From: Rhynchonema sp. JSB1_4
Lineage: Eukaryota > Nematoda > Chromadorea > Monhysterida > Xyalidae
DNA length: 64,000 bases
NCBI GenBank assembly: GCA_030248065.1
Contig: JASAMV010008324.1
Span: 41,719 to 105,718 of the forward strand
Reading direction: 5' to 3'
Shown here: piece after piece, positions 10,546 through 21,324 of the stretch
Layout: each line of letters begins with the position of its first letter
Numbering within the stretch: position 1 is the stretch's first letter
Made by a program: the position numbers and the translations under genes
The notes under the pieces: model-generated
What the model was told of the DNA's origin: nothing
Seen by the model: the letters and a program-made list of their open reading frames with translations, nothing else
Databases searched by the model: none

Positions 10546-12727
10546 TCAAGTCAAGACATACTAGGTACTATGTACAGTATACATTAACTACCCTATGCAT
10601 ACATACATACATCGACAAGGCTCATCTGCGACGTGCCTCAACGACATCAGAATAAGCCCCAAGATGCTCAGAAACGCACCAGTACCGTTTATGATCGGCT
10701 TCAAACTGTGTTCTATAAAACACCTATAAATTGTGGTACATGTTTGGACCCCAATATTCACTTGAAAGCATATTCTGAAACCCGAACATAAAAATGAACT
10801 GTATTAGGCAAATTACTCCACATTGCTGTGCTGTGCATACTTTTTGTTATTCATGCTGAAACGAACGCTAGAGAAGTGAAACGGGTCGGACAAAATTAGT
10901 TTCTCAAAAAGTCGAGATAACGCCTCGACCAGTTGAATTTATGGCTTTGGAACTTTCACTTGAGAGGCTTTATATGAAAACGGCTCAACCAAGAAAAAGC
11001 GAATACTAATCAACGAAACCCAAAAACACATGACCTTTGTTTTCGACTTAAGTCCTCTTTAGCATAAAAGGATAAAACCCAAAGCCGTTTAGCATAGAGA
11101 GCCGCATATTTTTGGATCAAGCAGGCAACAGTTACTGGAGAAACCACCACAACAGTCATGGCGAGTAGTGCTGGTTCCAGTGACGAAACTGGTCGTTTCT
11201 AGTTCCAGAATTTCTAGTTTCAGTTCCAAAACGGTGGCTTAGTCCTACGGTCGTTGTAATAATCCAATGTTGTGTGACCTCATTAGCATAAATACTGCCA
11301 ATCGTGCGTGAAGGCTCTCGCGACAATCCGATTTTGCATAGCCAGTAGTCGAAGGCGACAAGGGCAATTCAGTGATTCATAATATTATACAGTATAACAT
11401 TTTCGATAAATTGTTCTCTCTGTTTGAAAATCGTTGGCTGCACCACTTGGGTTCTTGTTTCGGTCCTATTTGCATTTCAGGAACCAAAACGAAATCGTTG
11501 CCAGTAGCTACATGTACCGGAATTATTTCTGAGATGCGAGATTCTTATCAGAAAGGACCTTTGAGACCAAAGGCCACTACTTTATATGAGTATAGTCAAA
11601 AGCGGTCGTCATAATGGTCAATAAAAGTCACACATTAACACTGTCGGGAAATATTGCGCCATTTTTGAAGTGCGAAGCATGAATGAAGCGTGAGAATAGG
11701 TCGTTTAGTTTACACAACGTCAGTACAGAGTGCATAGCTTCCAAGAGCTGAATAAGCTTGCACAAGGACAGTTGTGGTCAAATGTATGGAGGAAGCCAAG
11801 CATCGTATTGTAGTATGGTATGTATGTGTGAGGTTTCATAAATTTCGTGAAATCGCGAACCCAAAATGTGTGAAAACTGGCAAACAGAAAGAGAAACGGA
11901 AAAGGAATGATGGTTTATTCGCACAATGTGCTCGATGAAGCGAACACATTTCCAATATTTTGCTCGAAATCTCAAGCCCCATAATTATGACCAGCGCAAA
12001 CCAGCGGTTGAGGCAAACAGATCTCGAGGGAAGACTTCAACATACTAAGCGCAAAAGCTATTTTGCTGGGTACCCGATTCAGCAAATATGATGTTTCACA
12101 AAACACTTTGCTCCTGTGCCCGACAATTTCCAGCTTTTTCCCGGTGTTTATGTTGTTTGTGATGAGTTAAAGAAATAAAAAGAAAATGCTGCTGCACGCG
12201 CGTGTTCATAGCATGTGATTATCATGGGAATTGGGGAAATTAATGACCTTTTTTCAAAGGATGTCTAGTTTGTTTGTCTTGGATTTCTGCCGTCATATTA
12301 TGTATTACGAAGAATGTCGCGCGTAATTTATTCGTTTTTCGTCAATTTGGTACATATTTTTGTATATATTAGTTTCACAATGCAATCAAGCTAAAGTGAG
12401 ACAACTGAAAGGAATATAATAGAGACGATTAGAAAAAGTGTGCGATGAAAGTATAGGTGTTAACAACATTTTGTAAAATGCTAATCGAGATTGTGCATCA
12501 GATATAAATGTAGTGCATCACACCGAGAAAACAGCGGTCTAAAAGTCTAACATTATTATGCCCGCCAGAATACAATCTATACGGAATTCTATACGAACAG
12601 AATGACAATTCATGAGAACTAAAATCGCATATGTATCGTGCATGACATATATAAGCTCAGTGCGAGGCTTCACAGAAACTGACTGGCCTATCACGATACA
12701 AAATAACACTGCCGAGAATACAAGGGC
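10546..12727. other. Intergenic, nothing recognised
   Basis: Over 2 kb of low-GC sequence. The short frames at 11372-11614 and 11778-11975 have no domain pattern. No RNA gene or obvious repeat is seen. Confidence 0.4.
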
Positions 12728-13317
12728 TCAATCGCCGTTAGCGATAATAACGCCGTTATCATGCCCATTGTGCGTGTATCCATTCGTCACCTCACCATTC
12801 TGCCCATCTCCATTCTCCACCATTTCGGCGTTGGCTGATGTTTCATTGTCTTCGTCTTCCTCATCGCCCCACTCTTGCTCCCAGTCGATGCCCGAATGCA
12901 GCGCATCTCGAACCTTGAATATTTTTTACTTGGATTTCATTCAATTTCGAAAAAATCCCTTCGATATTGTGTTATACGGTAGTGCATTCACACCGACGAT
13001 GACCTGTGATTCACCGCCCGTCTGTGTGTGTGTGTGAAAGCAGGCAGCCAAAACACGCTGGTTGAGGTGTGGTGCACCAGGTCATCACAGTGTCATCGAT
13101 TGACCATAGTGTGGTAGCAAGCAACTCAAAGCCGCAATCCCACCTTCTCAACGTTGGTGCAGGGCACGTCAAAGTTGATCGATATCAAATGGTCCCTTCG
13201 CGGCTCAACGAACTTTGCGAACAGTTTGGTGGACACTTTGCGGAAATCGCCACTCGTGAACGTGATACGGCTGGTCTCCAGGCATGAACGGCCAACCGTC
13301 AGGTTTTGCAGCAACGC
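12728..13317 (-). CDS. 3' exons of unknown gene with acidic C-terminus
   Basis: Two minus-strand exons join in phase 0: 13144-13317 and 12728-12913 (TGA). The first reads ALLQNLTVGRSCLETSRITF, then VSTKLFAKFVEPRRDHLISI and NFDVPCTNVEK. The second begins VRDALHSGIDWEQEWGDEED and becomes strongly acidic and Asn/Gly-rich to its end. The acidic tail resembles those of cytoplasmic adaptor or trafficking proteins, but I do not recognise the family. Upstream exons probably exist, possibly near 13330-13590. The plus-strand frame at 12612-13037, rich in Ser, is its shadow. Confidence 0.5.
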
Positions 13318-14350
13318 CTGAGCAAATTGGGTTAACAAATCATATGCGTAGTACTGTGAAAGTGTCAAAGACTGGTTTATGTACATATTTCCCGTGCCCT
13401 TCATCCGAACTATATTCTTGAGTTGGGAAGAATATTTCACTTTCATATGCCATGCGCACATACATATGTATATAGGTTGCTGTATTATGTCTGTGTGCAG
13501 TTCACGAATGCGGTGTATCAAAAACGGGTATCGCATATTGAACACCGTAACACGATAAAGAATTCGCACTAACTGCGAAGCAACCATTAGAGAGAGAAGT
13601 CACCAAAACTTCTGTGATGCCCAAACCAGTTTCTGCCCACATTTGATTATTCGTTCCCGTTTAACACATCTGAAGGCGCATCCTTCTCCAAACTATACTA
13701 AATCAAAAACTGATGCACATCTGCACCTACGTGAGTTTTTCACTTAAAGCCCCAGGCGCTCTAAGCGGAAATTGGTGGATGATGGGCAATCCGACAAAAG
13801 AATATATCAGGCTTTTGAAGCGGAATGCGTTCCACTTAGAACAACGTTTGACACGACACTCGACAATGTTTGATGATTACCCACAAACAAAAAGGCCGCT
13901 TTTCCACATTCTTTCCGAATGGGTTTTACTGCACGGGAAACTCCGGTATTACCTACTACTGCTGCCTTTCTGAACTAACGTGTAACGTTGTCCAATTTTC
14001 GATGCGTTGTTTCACCAAAAACTAACTGATGACACACAAACACGACTGCTTAGGTATAGTTTGGGGCCAAATGCAATGTCGTTGACATAAACTGTATGCT
14101 GTACTGCACTATTCACAGAACCGATCAGAGTCAGAGCGCGTGCCACAACTGTAGTCAATACAAGCAACATATTTATCACATCGTTTTGCACGCGAGCAGC
14201 ATGTACCTATGTCAACGGCATCACAATAAGCCAGAATTTCAACATACTATAAGTTTCATTTTCGTCATCGTGTTCACCCCGGCACACGTCTGGTTCGTTA
14301 TTCAACAGAGCTTGTCTGCCCATGTTCAGCGCAAAACAATCTTATGACGA

Positions 14351-17005
14351 GTGAATCACAGAATCGTATTGAGTGGTTCCTCATCCCTGGCTGTTGTCGG
14401 CGGCCTGATGACCGACGATCTTCCGCCGGCCGGTCTGCCGATGACCGAAGACCAGACGATAAGATTCAAACAATTTCGCACCGAGGAATACAATATCGAC
14501 AGAAAACTTTTGGACAAACTTGTGCTCGATGGTGTGATAACTGAAACCGACAAGCAGCAAGTTATGAAAGAGGTTTGTTGGTCTCTCAATCAGTTGGAAA
14601 TTTGCTGACTAAATCGGGCATAACTCAGAGGCTCGAGGCACTGGAGCATTTCACAGTTAACCACGCTTTAAAAATAAAAGTAGAAATAAACATGAGTTTA
14701 GGTCATATCATAACCAATCAGAGGTCAGGGTCATTCCAAAGACTGTTGTGCCGTTGATGCAGGGCACCAGGTACGCCATGTGCAGTACGCTTTACGACAT
14801 TGTGATGGTGAAGAATGACCGTCGAAGCTATTTTCTGCTTGAACAAGCGTTCATATACACAGGACATCATGTGCACGCCAAGCTGCTTCACATCGACAGC
14901 GCAAATTATGTGTGCCGAATAGTATTCAACCCCAAAGAGGTTCGTTTTCACAGTGGTGCCCTTCTTGTACCAATTGTGTTCCATTCGTGCACAGTACAGC
15001 TGTGTCAAATTCATACCGCATTCGGATGCTAATATTATTTGTTTCGGCCACATTTTGTGATGGCGTTGGAGCAGCGATTTACCAGTGTAAACGTTATTCC
15101 AATTTAATTGGGAATTCCCAACCCAATTGGGAAACCACTTTTACACTGGTCAAAATTAGTGCGGCGCATTATTTTCATTTTGTGTAAAAGGTGTCCCAAA
15201 TGTGTGGGGAACAACTTTACGCCCGTGAAAATTAGTATGCAGGTTCACCTATATGTATAGATACAGTACTTATCGGTCTCAACATGTGGCCCAATCAAAA
15301 GTAGGCATCCGCGTCCGGCAAAAGTTGGTGATGTGAGCTGTGGCAGCACAATCTCAGCTTAATTGTAGCATTACGCCAACTTCACAACGCCGAAGGGACT
15401 AGCGTTGATTTTGAACAATAAACGGTTCGACCAACTGCCAGAGAGGACCGGCACCGACGTTGACGCGCAAAACTGCCAACGGTTTGTCAACCGCCGAGAT
15501 GTTCAGGCCTGATACCAATACAAGACAAGATCAGCCAGACTGGACTGCTTAAATGCTAGCTTGTATCCCTTGCACATTTCAGTCTATTTGTCAAGCTGGG
15601 ATACGTTGTTGATCGTCGCGACAATCTAACCGGGCAGGTTATCCGGCTTTTTAACAATTTTGAAGCCTGTTTGAAGCCAATCGGAATGCTCATTGAGAAT
15701 GCAGCATCGCAGCAATACATTTTTAGGAAATGCTGGAAGCAATGGACGCATTCGGAAGCGATAAGCGACATGCCGAGTGTGCAAGTGCCGTGGTTGTCGT
15801 TCTGACTCATGGTTAGTTCTTTGCCTGTTTTATATGTCTGTGTAACATCAAGTCACATATGACACAACGATATTTATATATATTTCGACGACTGGCACCG
15901 GACATTTAACGTATTCTGCCAAGAATTCCAAGCGGAATGAGAATCAAATTATTCTTGCCGTAAGAAATATGCACACCGCTGACGTGACGAAGAAATCGAT
16001 ATTTTTCGCGATCCAACAGATCTTCAATTTTTGCAACTTCAAAACAACTAATTTTCAGGCACGGAGGGCCGCCTCTACGGCAAAGATGGCAAGACAATCC
16101 ACACGGTAGAACTGACGGCTAAGCTCAACGAAAACAAATGTATCGGTCTGGAAGGAAAGCCGAAACTGTTTCTGTTTCAGGCGTGTCGCAACTGTGAGTT
16201 TACTTCATGACGTATGTGCTGCATACCATTAATTTGTTATTAGGTATCCGACAGCGCCCCAGTGCGCTGCGCAGGATCTTTGCGACACCCAAAATATGGC
16301 CAACTATATGCTACCAATATAGGGGTTAAGTTCATCCCAGTGAAGTCGACTGGATGCGATCGGGAGCCTAGTTTGGCCGAAGAATTTTTCGATCCGGATG
16401 CCCAGTTCCGTTCCTGAAAATTTCAGATTAAAATAAAATACCATATATATAAAAAATAATTCGAATTTCAAATTGATCGCGGAAAATTGTAAACTCGGTA
16501 CCGATTTCGATCTCGAACTCGTGTGATACCGTTCGAACCTAGGCACAAGACAAAATATAGGTACCAAGCAGGTTCGTATACTCGTGTATAAGTGATTGAT
16601 TAATTAATTACACGCTCAGTTGCGCTCAAGCCGGGAACGCCGACAAGCGACCAAGATGAAATGTATGATCGATTGTGCGAGTGGGATAAGATGCACAATT
16701 ATACGGCGCGAAACATTCCCAAGGACAAGCACACGTATATCGCCAACTCCAGCACTCCCGGCTACATGTCGTGGCGCAAGGCGGGGAGCGGAAGTCGATT
16801 CATCGAGACTCTCGTTGAAGTGATCGATCGGCACGCAGCCACCGACAACATCAACGAATTAATGGAGAAGGTGTGCATCACTGGTCTCACACTCTTATAC
16901 GTATTATGTTAGCGTACGCAGGAGTTTCCAATTCGCCCCTGGCGCTTCACGAGAAAAATGATGCAGAAAATACGCCTTCTCAAAATCATCATAATACCTA
17001 TTTGA
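14351..17005 (+). CDS. Caspase (initiator-like, possible N-terminal CARD)
   Basis: Exons: 14351-14572, 15369-15481, 15583-15637, 15727-15811, 16059-16193, 16244-16324, 16620-16870 and perhaps 16922-17005; phases agree throughout. The first exon encodes a helical segment with NIDRKLLDKLVLDGVITETD, like the first helices of a CARD. The large subunit contains FDQLPERTGTDVD with the substrate-pocket Arg, LGYVVDRRDNLTGQEMLEAM, the catalytic His in VVVVLTHG and the catalytic Cys in FQACRN. The small subunit carries SSTPGYMSWRKAGSGSRFIE, the canonical SxTPGYxSWR..GS pattern. Caspases are cysteine proteases of apoptosis and immunity, cutting after Asp. Oddities: the usual QACRG is QACRN, and SHG is THG. 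The rest of the CARD is probably in an undetected exon between 14.6 and 15.3 kb. The last exon fits poorly to the family end. Both catalytic residues are present. Confidence 0.85.
15090..15240. repeat. Degenerate copy of the TTTCGACCAGCGTAAAA foldback family
   Basis: In an intron of the caspase gene, ACTTTTACACTGGTCAAAAT and a second variant, AACTTTACGCCCGTGAAAAT, resemble the arm of the foldback family seen whole at 19257-19504. A local hairpin, AATTTAATTGGGAATTCCCA, lies beside it. Confidence 0.45.
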
Positions 17006-17344
17006 CCCAAATTCGGGTGAGAGCTAGGTACGTCCGCTTATTCCATCAGGCATCAGGGACCTGTTGTGCTCACTTGGAAACGGCACTGCACGTCTTCAGG
17101 TGGTTCGGCAAGTGACGACAGCTTTCCCCATGTTCTCCAATCAAGTTCCTCAAGGGTCAAGCACGTTGGACAAGGAATTCTATTTCTTTCCTGGATTAAA
17201 CAGTTCAAACAATTAGTCGTCTGTACACTTCGCATGCGCATGTTCAATACAAACATGTTAAACATCTGATGACAGGGCGACGGGCCCGGGAGGTGAGAAA
17301 GTGCTTTACGCAGAAGATTATGCTGAGGGCCCCAATGTAAAAAA

Positions 17345-18350
17345 ACACTACGCCAACACGAGCTCGATTTCGAAGGTGATGTGCTTGCAAAACGAACAGA
17401 AAAAGAAAATCATCATGCGGGCCAAATGACACCTGGGGTCCTACCGCGCCCCCCGCGCCCCCATGTAAAGTATGTAGAACCTTAAGTGTGCGGTAAAATT
17501 CGAAAAATTTAGAAAATCACACGAAAATCACTCCTAATTTTTCGCATATTGCGCGGGGAAAAAATGGGCCCACCCCGCGCCCCTTTTCAAATGTAGCCTG
17601 CCTGGTTGGCTCTGTTGTTTAGTCTGCATATGAGTGAAGGCCCACCCCGTGCATATAAGTGACAGACAAACCCCGCGCCCCTCTTCCAATCATCCCCACC
17701 TAGGTTGCACGGATGTCTGCTGCGTGTAGAACTGCTGCGCATCCTACAAGGGTCCGTCTCGAAGCCGGCTAGACCTAGGTTGCCTGGATCCCCTTCTTCC
17801 GTTTATGTTTACGATACCGCAACATTTATTAACACAGTTTCAGCACAAACTACGCGAGAGCACTGGCAATTTGTTGATTCACTGGCCAAAAGAACATTAG
17901 CACGGCATGCTAATGGCGTTTTTATAAATTAAGAACGCAAAAGTTTCATGAAATGCAACTTTTTTTGCAAACATAGAAAACATATATGACTTGCGCATGA
18001 AATTGATGAGTTGATAAAATTAATTGTCAGCAGCCGTAGTGTCAGACACTGTCATCGGACAATGGGAAGGTGAGCCATCGCATCGCGTCCGAAGAAATTG
18101 TACAGCATAGTTAAGTTACAGTTAGACAAGTTATAGTTAATGTTTTTTGACATATAACATTAATGAACTTTCCGTGGCGCGGGGGGCGCGGGGGACGCGG
18201 GGGACGCGGGTGACGCAGGGAACCAGGTGTCATTTGGCCTCATGCGCCCCGTTGAATTCTACAACGTGTAACGTTTCCCAAATCAGCAGTCACGTTTGAA
18301 TGTTTCACTAATCTGCCACCTCCGAAACCGGGCTCGTGTTGGCGTAGTGT
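17345..18350. mobile_element. Foldback element interrupted by a second element
   Basis: Inverted arms, CACTACGCCAACACGAGCTC at 17347 and its near-complement at about 18317-18350, enclose an 820-bp insertion. The same outer element appears without the insertion at about 61611-61781, where the two halves are joined. This is direct evidence that the inner element arrived later. Confidence 0.75.
17420..18239. mobile_element. Nested element with GGCCAAATGACACCTGG ends and GC-rich CGCGCCCC blocks
   Basis: The ends GGCCAAATGACACCTGG and its inverted copy CCAGGTGTCATTTGGCC are flanked by TCATGCG on both sides, a 7-bp (perhaps 8-bp) target duplication. Just inside both ends are GC-rich runs (CCGCGCCCCCCGCGCCCCC at left, GGGGGGCGCGGGGGACGCGG at right), unlike the surrounding AT-rich DNA. 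No transposase was recognised; the 17705-17932 frame is short. Confidence 0.75.
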
Positions 18351-18787
18351 TACCATACAAACAAAATGACATTATGTTTTCGCAGCCATTTATCAATTCG
18401 TCGATAGTCAACTGCCTCATCATTAAATGCTGTTTGACCAATTTGTTTATACTCGGGGTGATACACTTTGATTGGTTGTTGTTTTTTTGGACGCTTGTTT
18501 TTGTTGATTTTTGCAGACTGTGTTCATTTGCTTTTTGCTGTGTTGTGCATGCATGCACTATACGTGCTCCTGTCTGCCATGTTTATATTTTAGAGTACCT
18601 GTCGGCATAAGACACTAATTTTCGTATTTGCATAAAATTTTGATTTTTTTCAAGGCCGTTTGACTGTCTTGATTTGTAGTTTGAACAGACAAGGGCACGC
18701 ACTTTTCGTTTAGAATTTTGCTTCGAAATGATTTACTTGTAACAAAGTACCACTGCAGGAACAGCTGCTTCCATGTACAGTATGTAT

Positions 18788-19120
18788 CTAAGGGCGCCCT
18801 TAGTCATAGTGGAAAATGGAAATGAAAAAATAATCTGTGTCGAAGTTTTCCATTTCCATTTTCCAGTATGACTAAGGGCATACTGGAAAATGGAGAATGG
18901 AAATGAAACTGCAGCAATCATGTTTTGACATGTGACAAAAACATTTTATGTTCCGCTCAGTTCTCGGCCGCTGATTGGTCAGATTTTACACAGAAAATGT
19001 TTTGTTTCATTTCCATTTTTCAATATGCCCTGAGTCATACTGGAAAATGGAACTGGACAACTTGGACATAGATTATTTTTCATTTCCGTTTTCCATTTTC
19101 CACTATGACTAAGGGCGCCC
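18788..19120. mobile_element. Foldback element, CTAAGGGCGCCCTTAGTCAT ends
   Basis: The ends are inverted repeats (AGGGCGCCCTTAGTCATAGTG / CACTATGACTAAGGGCGCCC). Inside, several copies of GGAAAATGGAAATGAAA and complements alternate, so the element can fold in more than one way. There is no coding frame. Confidence 0.75.
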
Positions 19121-19256
19121 TCAACGGATTAAAAAACACAGTACGTAATTGATTAGGCCCTCAAGCGCAAGGCTCCTTCACGCTTGAGGTGAACTTGAGG
19201 TCACTATGATTGGCCAATCGATGCATGAGCTCGCACCGTGCGTGGACACACAATAC

Positions 19257-19504
19257 TAAAGCTGGAGTTATACTTGTCCATTTTGGGCTTGTAGACAATG
19301 AGGACAAATTTTTGTTTGAATCATATTTTGTAATAGCTTTGGAGCACTAATTTCGACCAGCGTAAAAGTTGTTGATTTGGTGCAGGGGAACAACTTTTAC
19401 GCTGGTCGAAATTAGTGATCCAACGCTATCACAAAATATGACTCAAACAAAAATTTGTCCTCATTGTCTACAAGCCCAAAATGGACAAGTATAACTCCAG
19501 CTTA
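19257..19504. mobile_element. Near-perfect 248-bp palindrome (foldback element)
   Basis: The whole element is an inverted repeat with almost no loop, from AAGCTGGAGTTATACTTGTC to its complement. Its centre, ACTAATTTCGACCAGCGTAA with the complement CGCTGGTCGAAATTAGT, recurs in at least five other places in this window. It lies in or beside the gene with exons at 19526-21319. Confidence 0.85.
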
Positions 19505-19525
19505 ATCATCAAAGTGAAACATCAC

Positions 19526-21319
19526 CTGTAAGCACATATTGGTGTCGGTCTTTGATTTCGGACAATGGATAACAATTGAACTGCAGTCGATGTATTGCAA
19601 ATAGTTGGACACTTTGTGTGCGCCCGCTGTCAGCTCCAACGACTTGCCGTAGTCACGATCGGGCGTAATCGATACCTAAATGCACAGCGTGGTGACGAAA
19701 TATAGCAACAGGTTAATAGGTTAAGGATGATGTGTGGGGAAATCGTATACGAAAAGGATTAAAATCGACTAAATATTGGGCACCTGGTGTTTTCGTACAC
19801 GGGAATCGGAATATGGCCTTCATTTTTCAGCTCAGAAACTTTGGAGCCAAGAAATTGGGCCCGTCAAACTTGGGTAAAAAATTGGGCCCTGCTATTTGTT
19901 GAACCCAAAATGGCCTGACTAAAATTTGAGCACATTTTCGGATTCCTCGTGTCCGAAAACCCCCGTCACCAAATTTTTAGCCTATTTGAAACCTTTTCGT
20001 AACGTCAACCTTAACCTAGTGCAGCTACTCTTGGACCACCTTACATGTGCAATTGCCACACAGTGTTGTTATAAAGTAGCTTCGCAAGGGTAACCCTGAT
20101 AGACATCTTGTCTCAGCCAGGGTTGGGCAAAAAACTTTTTTTTTCAAAAAATCGGTTTTTTGTAAAAAAACCGTTTTTTTAAAAAAACGTTTTTTTAAAA
20201 ACGCCCAGATGACCAAAATATGCCCCCCCCCAAAAAAATGGAAAACGCTCACGTTGGGAAGAAAACGTGGTTAAATGAAGTAATTCTATGTCTTCTGAGG
20301 CAAAATAAGCGGGTTTCAACCCTTTTATAGCGAGTTGTTAAGATCCCATATCAGACCCGCATCATGGGACCAACTTTGGCCGGAGTCATCATTGAAAGTC
20401 AAACTCCGCATATCGACGTATCTCAACAAAGTAAAAATTGGTCGAAAATTTTTTGAAAAAATGGGACAAAAAATTGATTTTCCTTGATAATCAGGGTACT
20501 TTCCCTAAAAAATCAGGGAAAATCAAGGAAATTCAGGATTTAAAAAAAATGAAAAACGACCCAGGCGTTTTTTTAAAAAAACGTCGTTTTTTTTAAGAAA
20601 AAGACGCCGTCGTTTTTTTGCCCAACCCTGGTCTCAGCTAGTAGCAACCTTGGTGACTGGTTTGGTCCGTTCTTGGTCACATGTCGTTATTGAATATACT
20701 GTACAACAACTACTATTGGTCGCTTGACGAATACAATATTGAATGAGCATCTGCGCAACTACTTAAAACGTTCAAAATCACAAAATCGATGAAGACAGCT
20801 TCGACCTTCAGTTGGACCAGAACTAAGACTCCCCTTGTTTCCCTGAATCGTCAAGTTGATCTCCGGGTAGAACAGACGAAACGGCGGTTGTTTGCCGCTT
20901 TTGATGTCACGCCAGTTCACGTCATCGCCTTTGTGTACCCGACTTTGCTTGCGATTCTGCATCAATTAATATAAATAGATAAAATTACAGAATTACATAA
21001 ACAGCCTAGTGAGATTAGCAGTAAGCTTGTCCATGATGTCGTAAAACATAAAACGTTTTTTTCTCACAAAACCGGTGATGCAGTCTCATTACAACTTGAA
21101 ACCAAAGACCAAAGCCGCAAACAGGGGCATCAATGAATAATGATAGTGATCGAGGGTTGGTGAATGAGTGAACGAGTAGTGGTAAGCGATCATCTTGTTT
21201 GGGTGATCAATACCCGCGTATGTAAACGACCAGCTGTTTCGGAAGTGCAAAACCAGCCAACACGACTTACATTCATGATATCTTCATCCGCCGGAGCCGA
21301 AACTTGAACTTTGAGTTGT
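19526..21319 (-). CDS. Extracellular-type exons, possibly integrin alpha-like
   Basis: Three minus-strand exons: 21271-21319 (ends LKVQVSAPADEDIMN), 20806-20956 (contains FRLFYPEINLTIQGNKG) and 19526-19675 (contains SITPDRDYGKSLELTAGAHK and IDCSSIVIHCPKSKTDTN). The beta-rich character, Cys spacing near the end and the DYG..L....GA pattern suggest the membrane-proximal region of an integrin alpha chain. I saw no transmembrane segment or cytoplasmic KxGFF motif. The first two exons join in phase, but the second and third do not, so an exon is missing between them. A hAT element and a palindrome sit in the introns. This could equally be another adhesion or secreted protein. Confidence 0.35.
20118..20630. 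mobile_element. hAT-type element, 513 bp, 8-bp target duplication
   Basis: The ends CAGGGTTGGGCAAAAAAC and TTTTTTTGCCCAACCCTG are inverted repeats. GTCTCAGC is duplicated exactly on both sides (20110-20117 and 20631-20638). It is closely similar over its length to the element at 48282-48769. The interior has long A/T runs and no transposase, so it is non-autonomous. Confidence 0.9.
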
Positions 21320-21324
21320 CTGCA

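Noticed and set aside
14718..15053. Minus-strand frame of 111 aa inside the caspase gene
   Set aside because: There is no domain pattern and no confirmed splice sites; the opposite strand is equally open. Kept only as a remark in the caspase findings.
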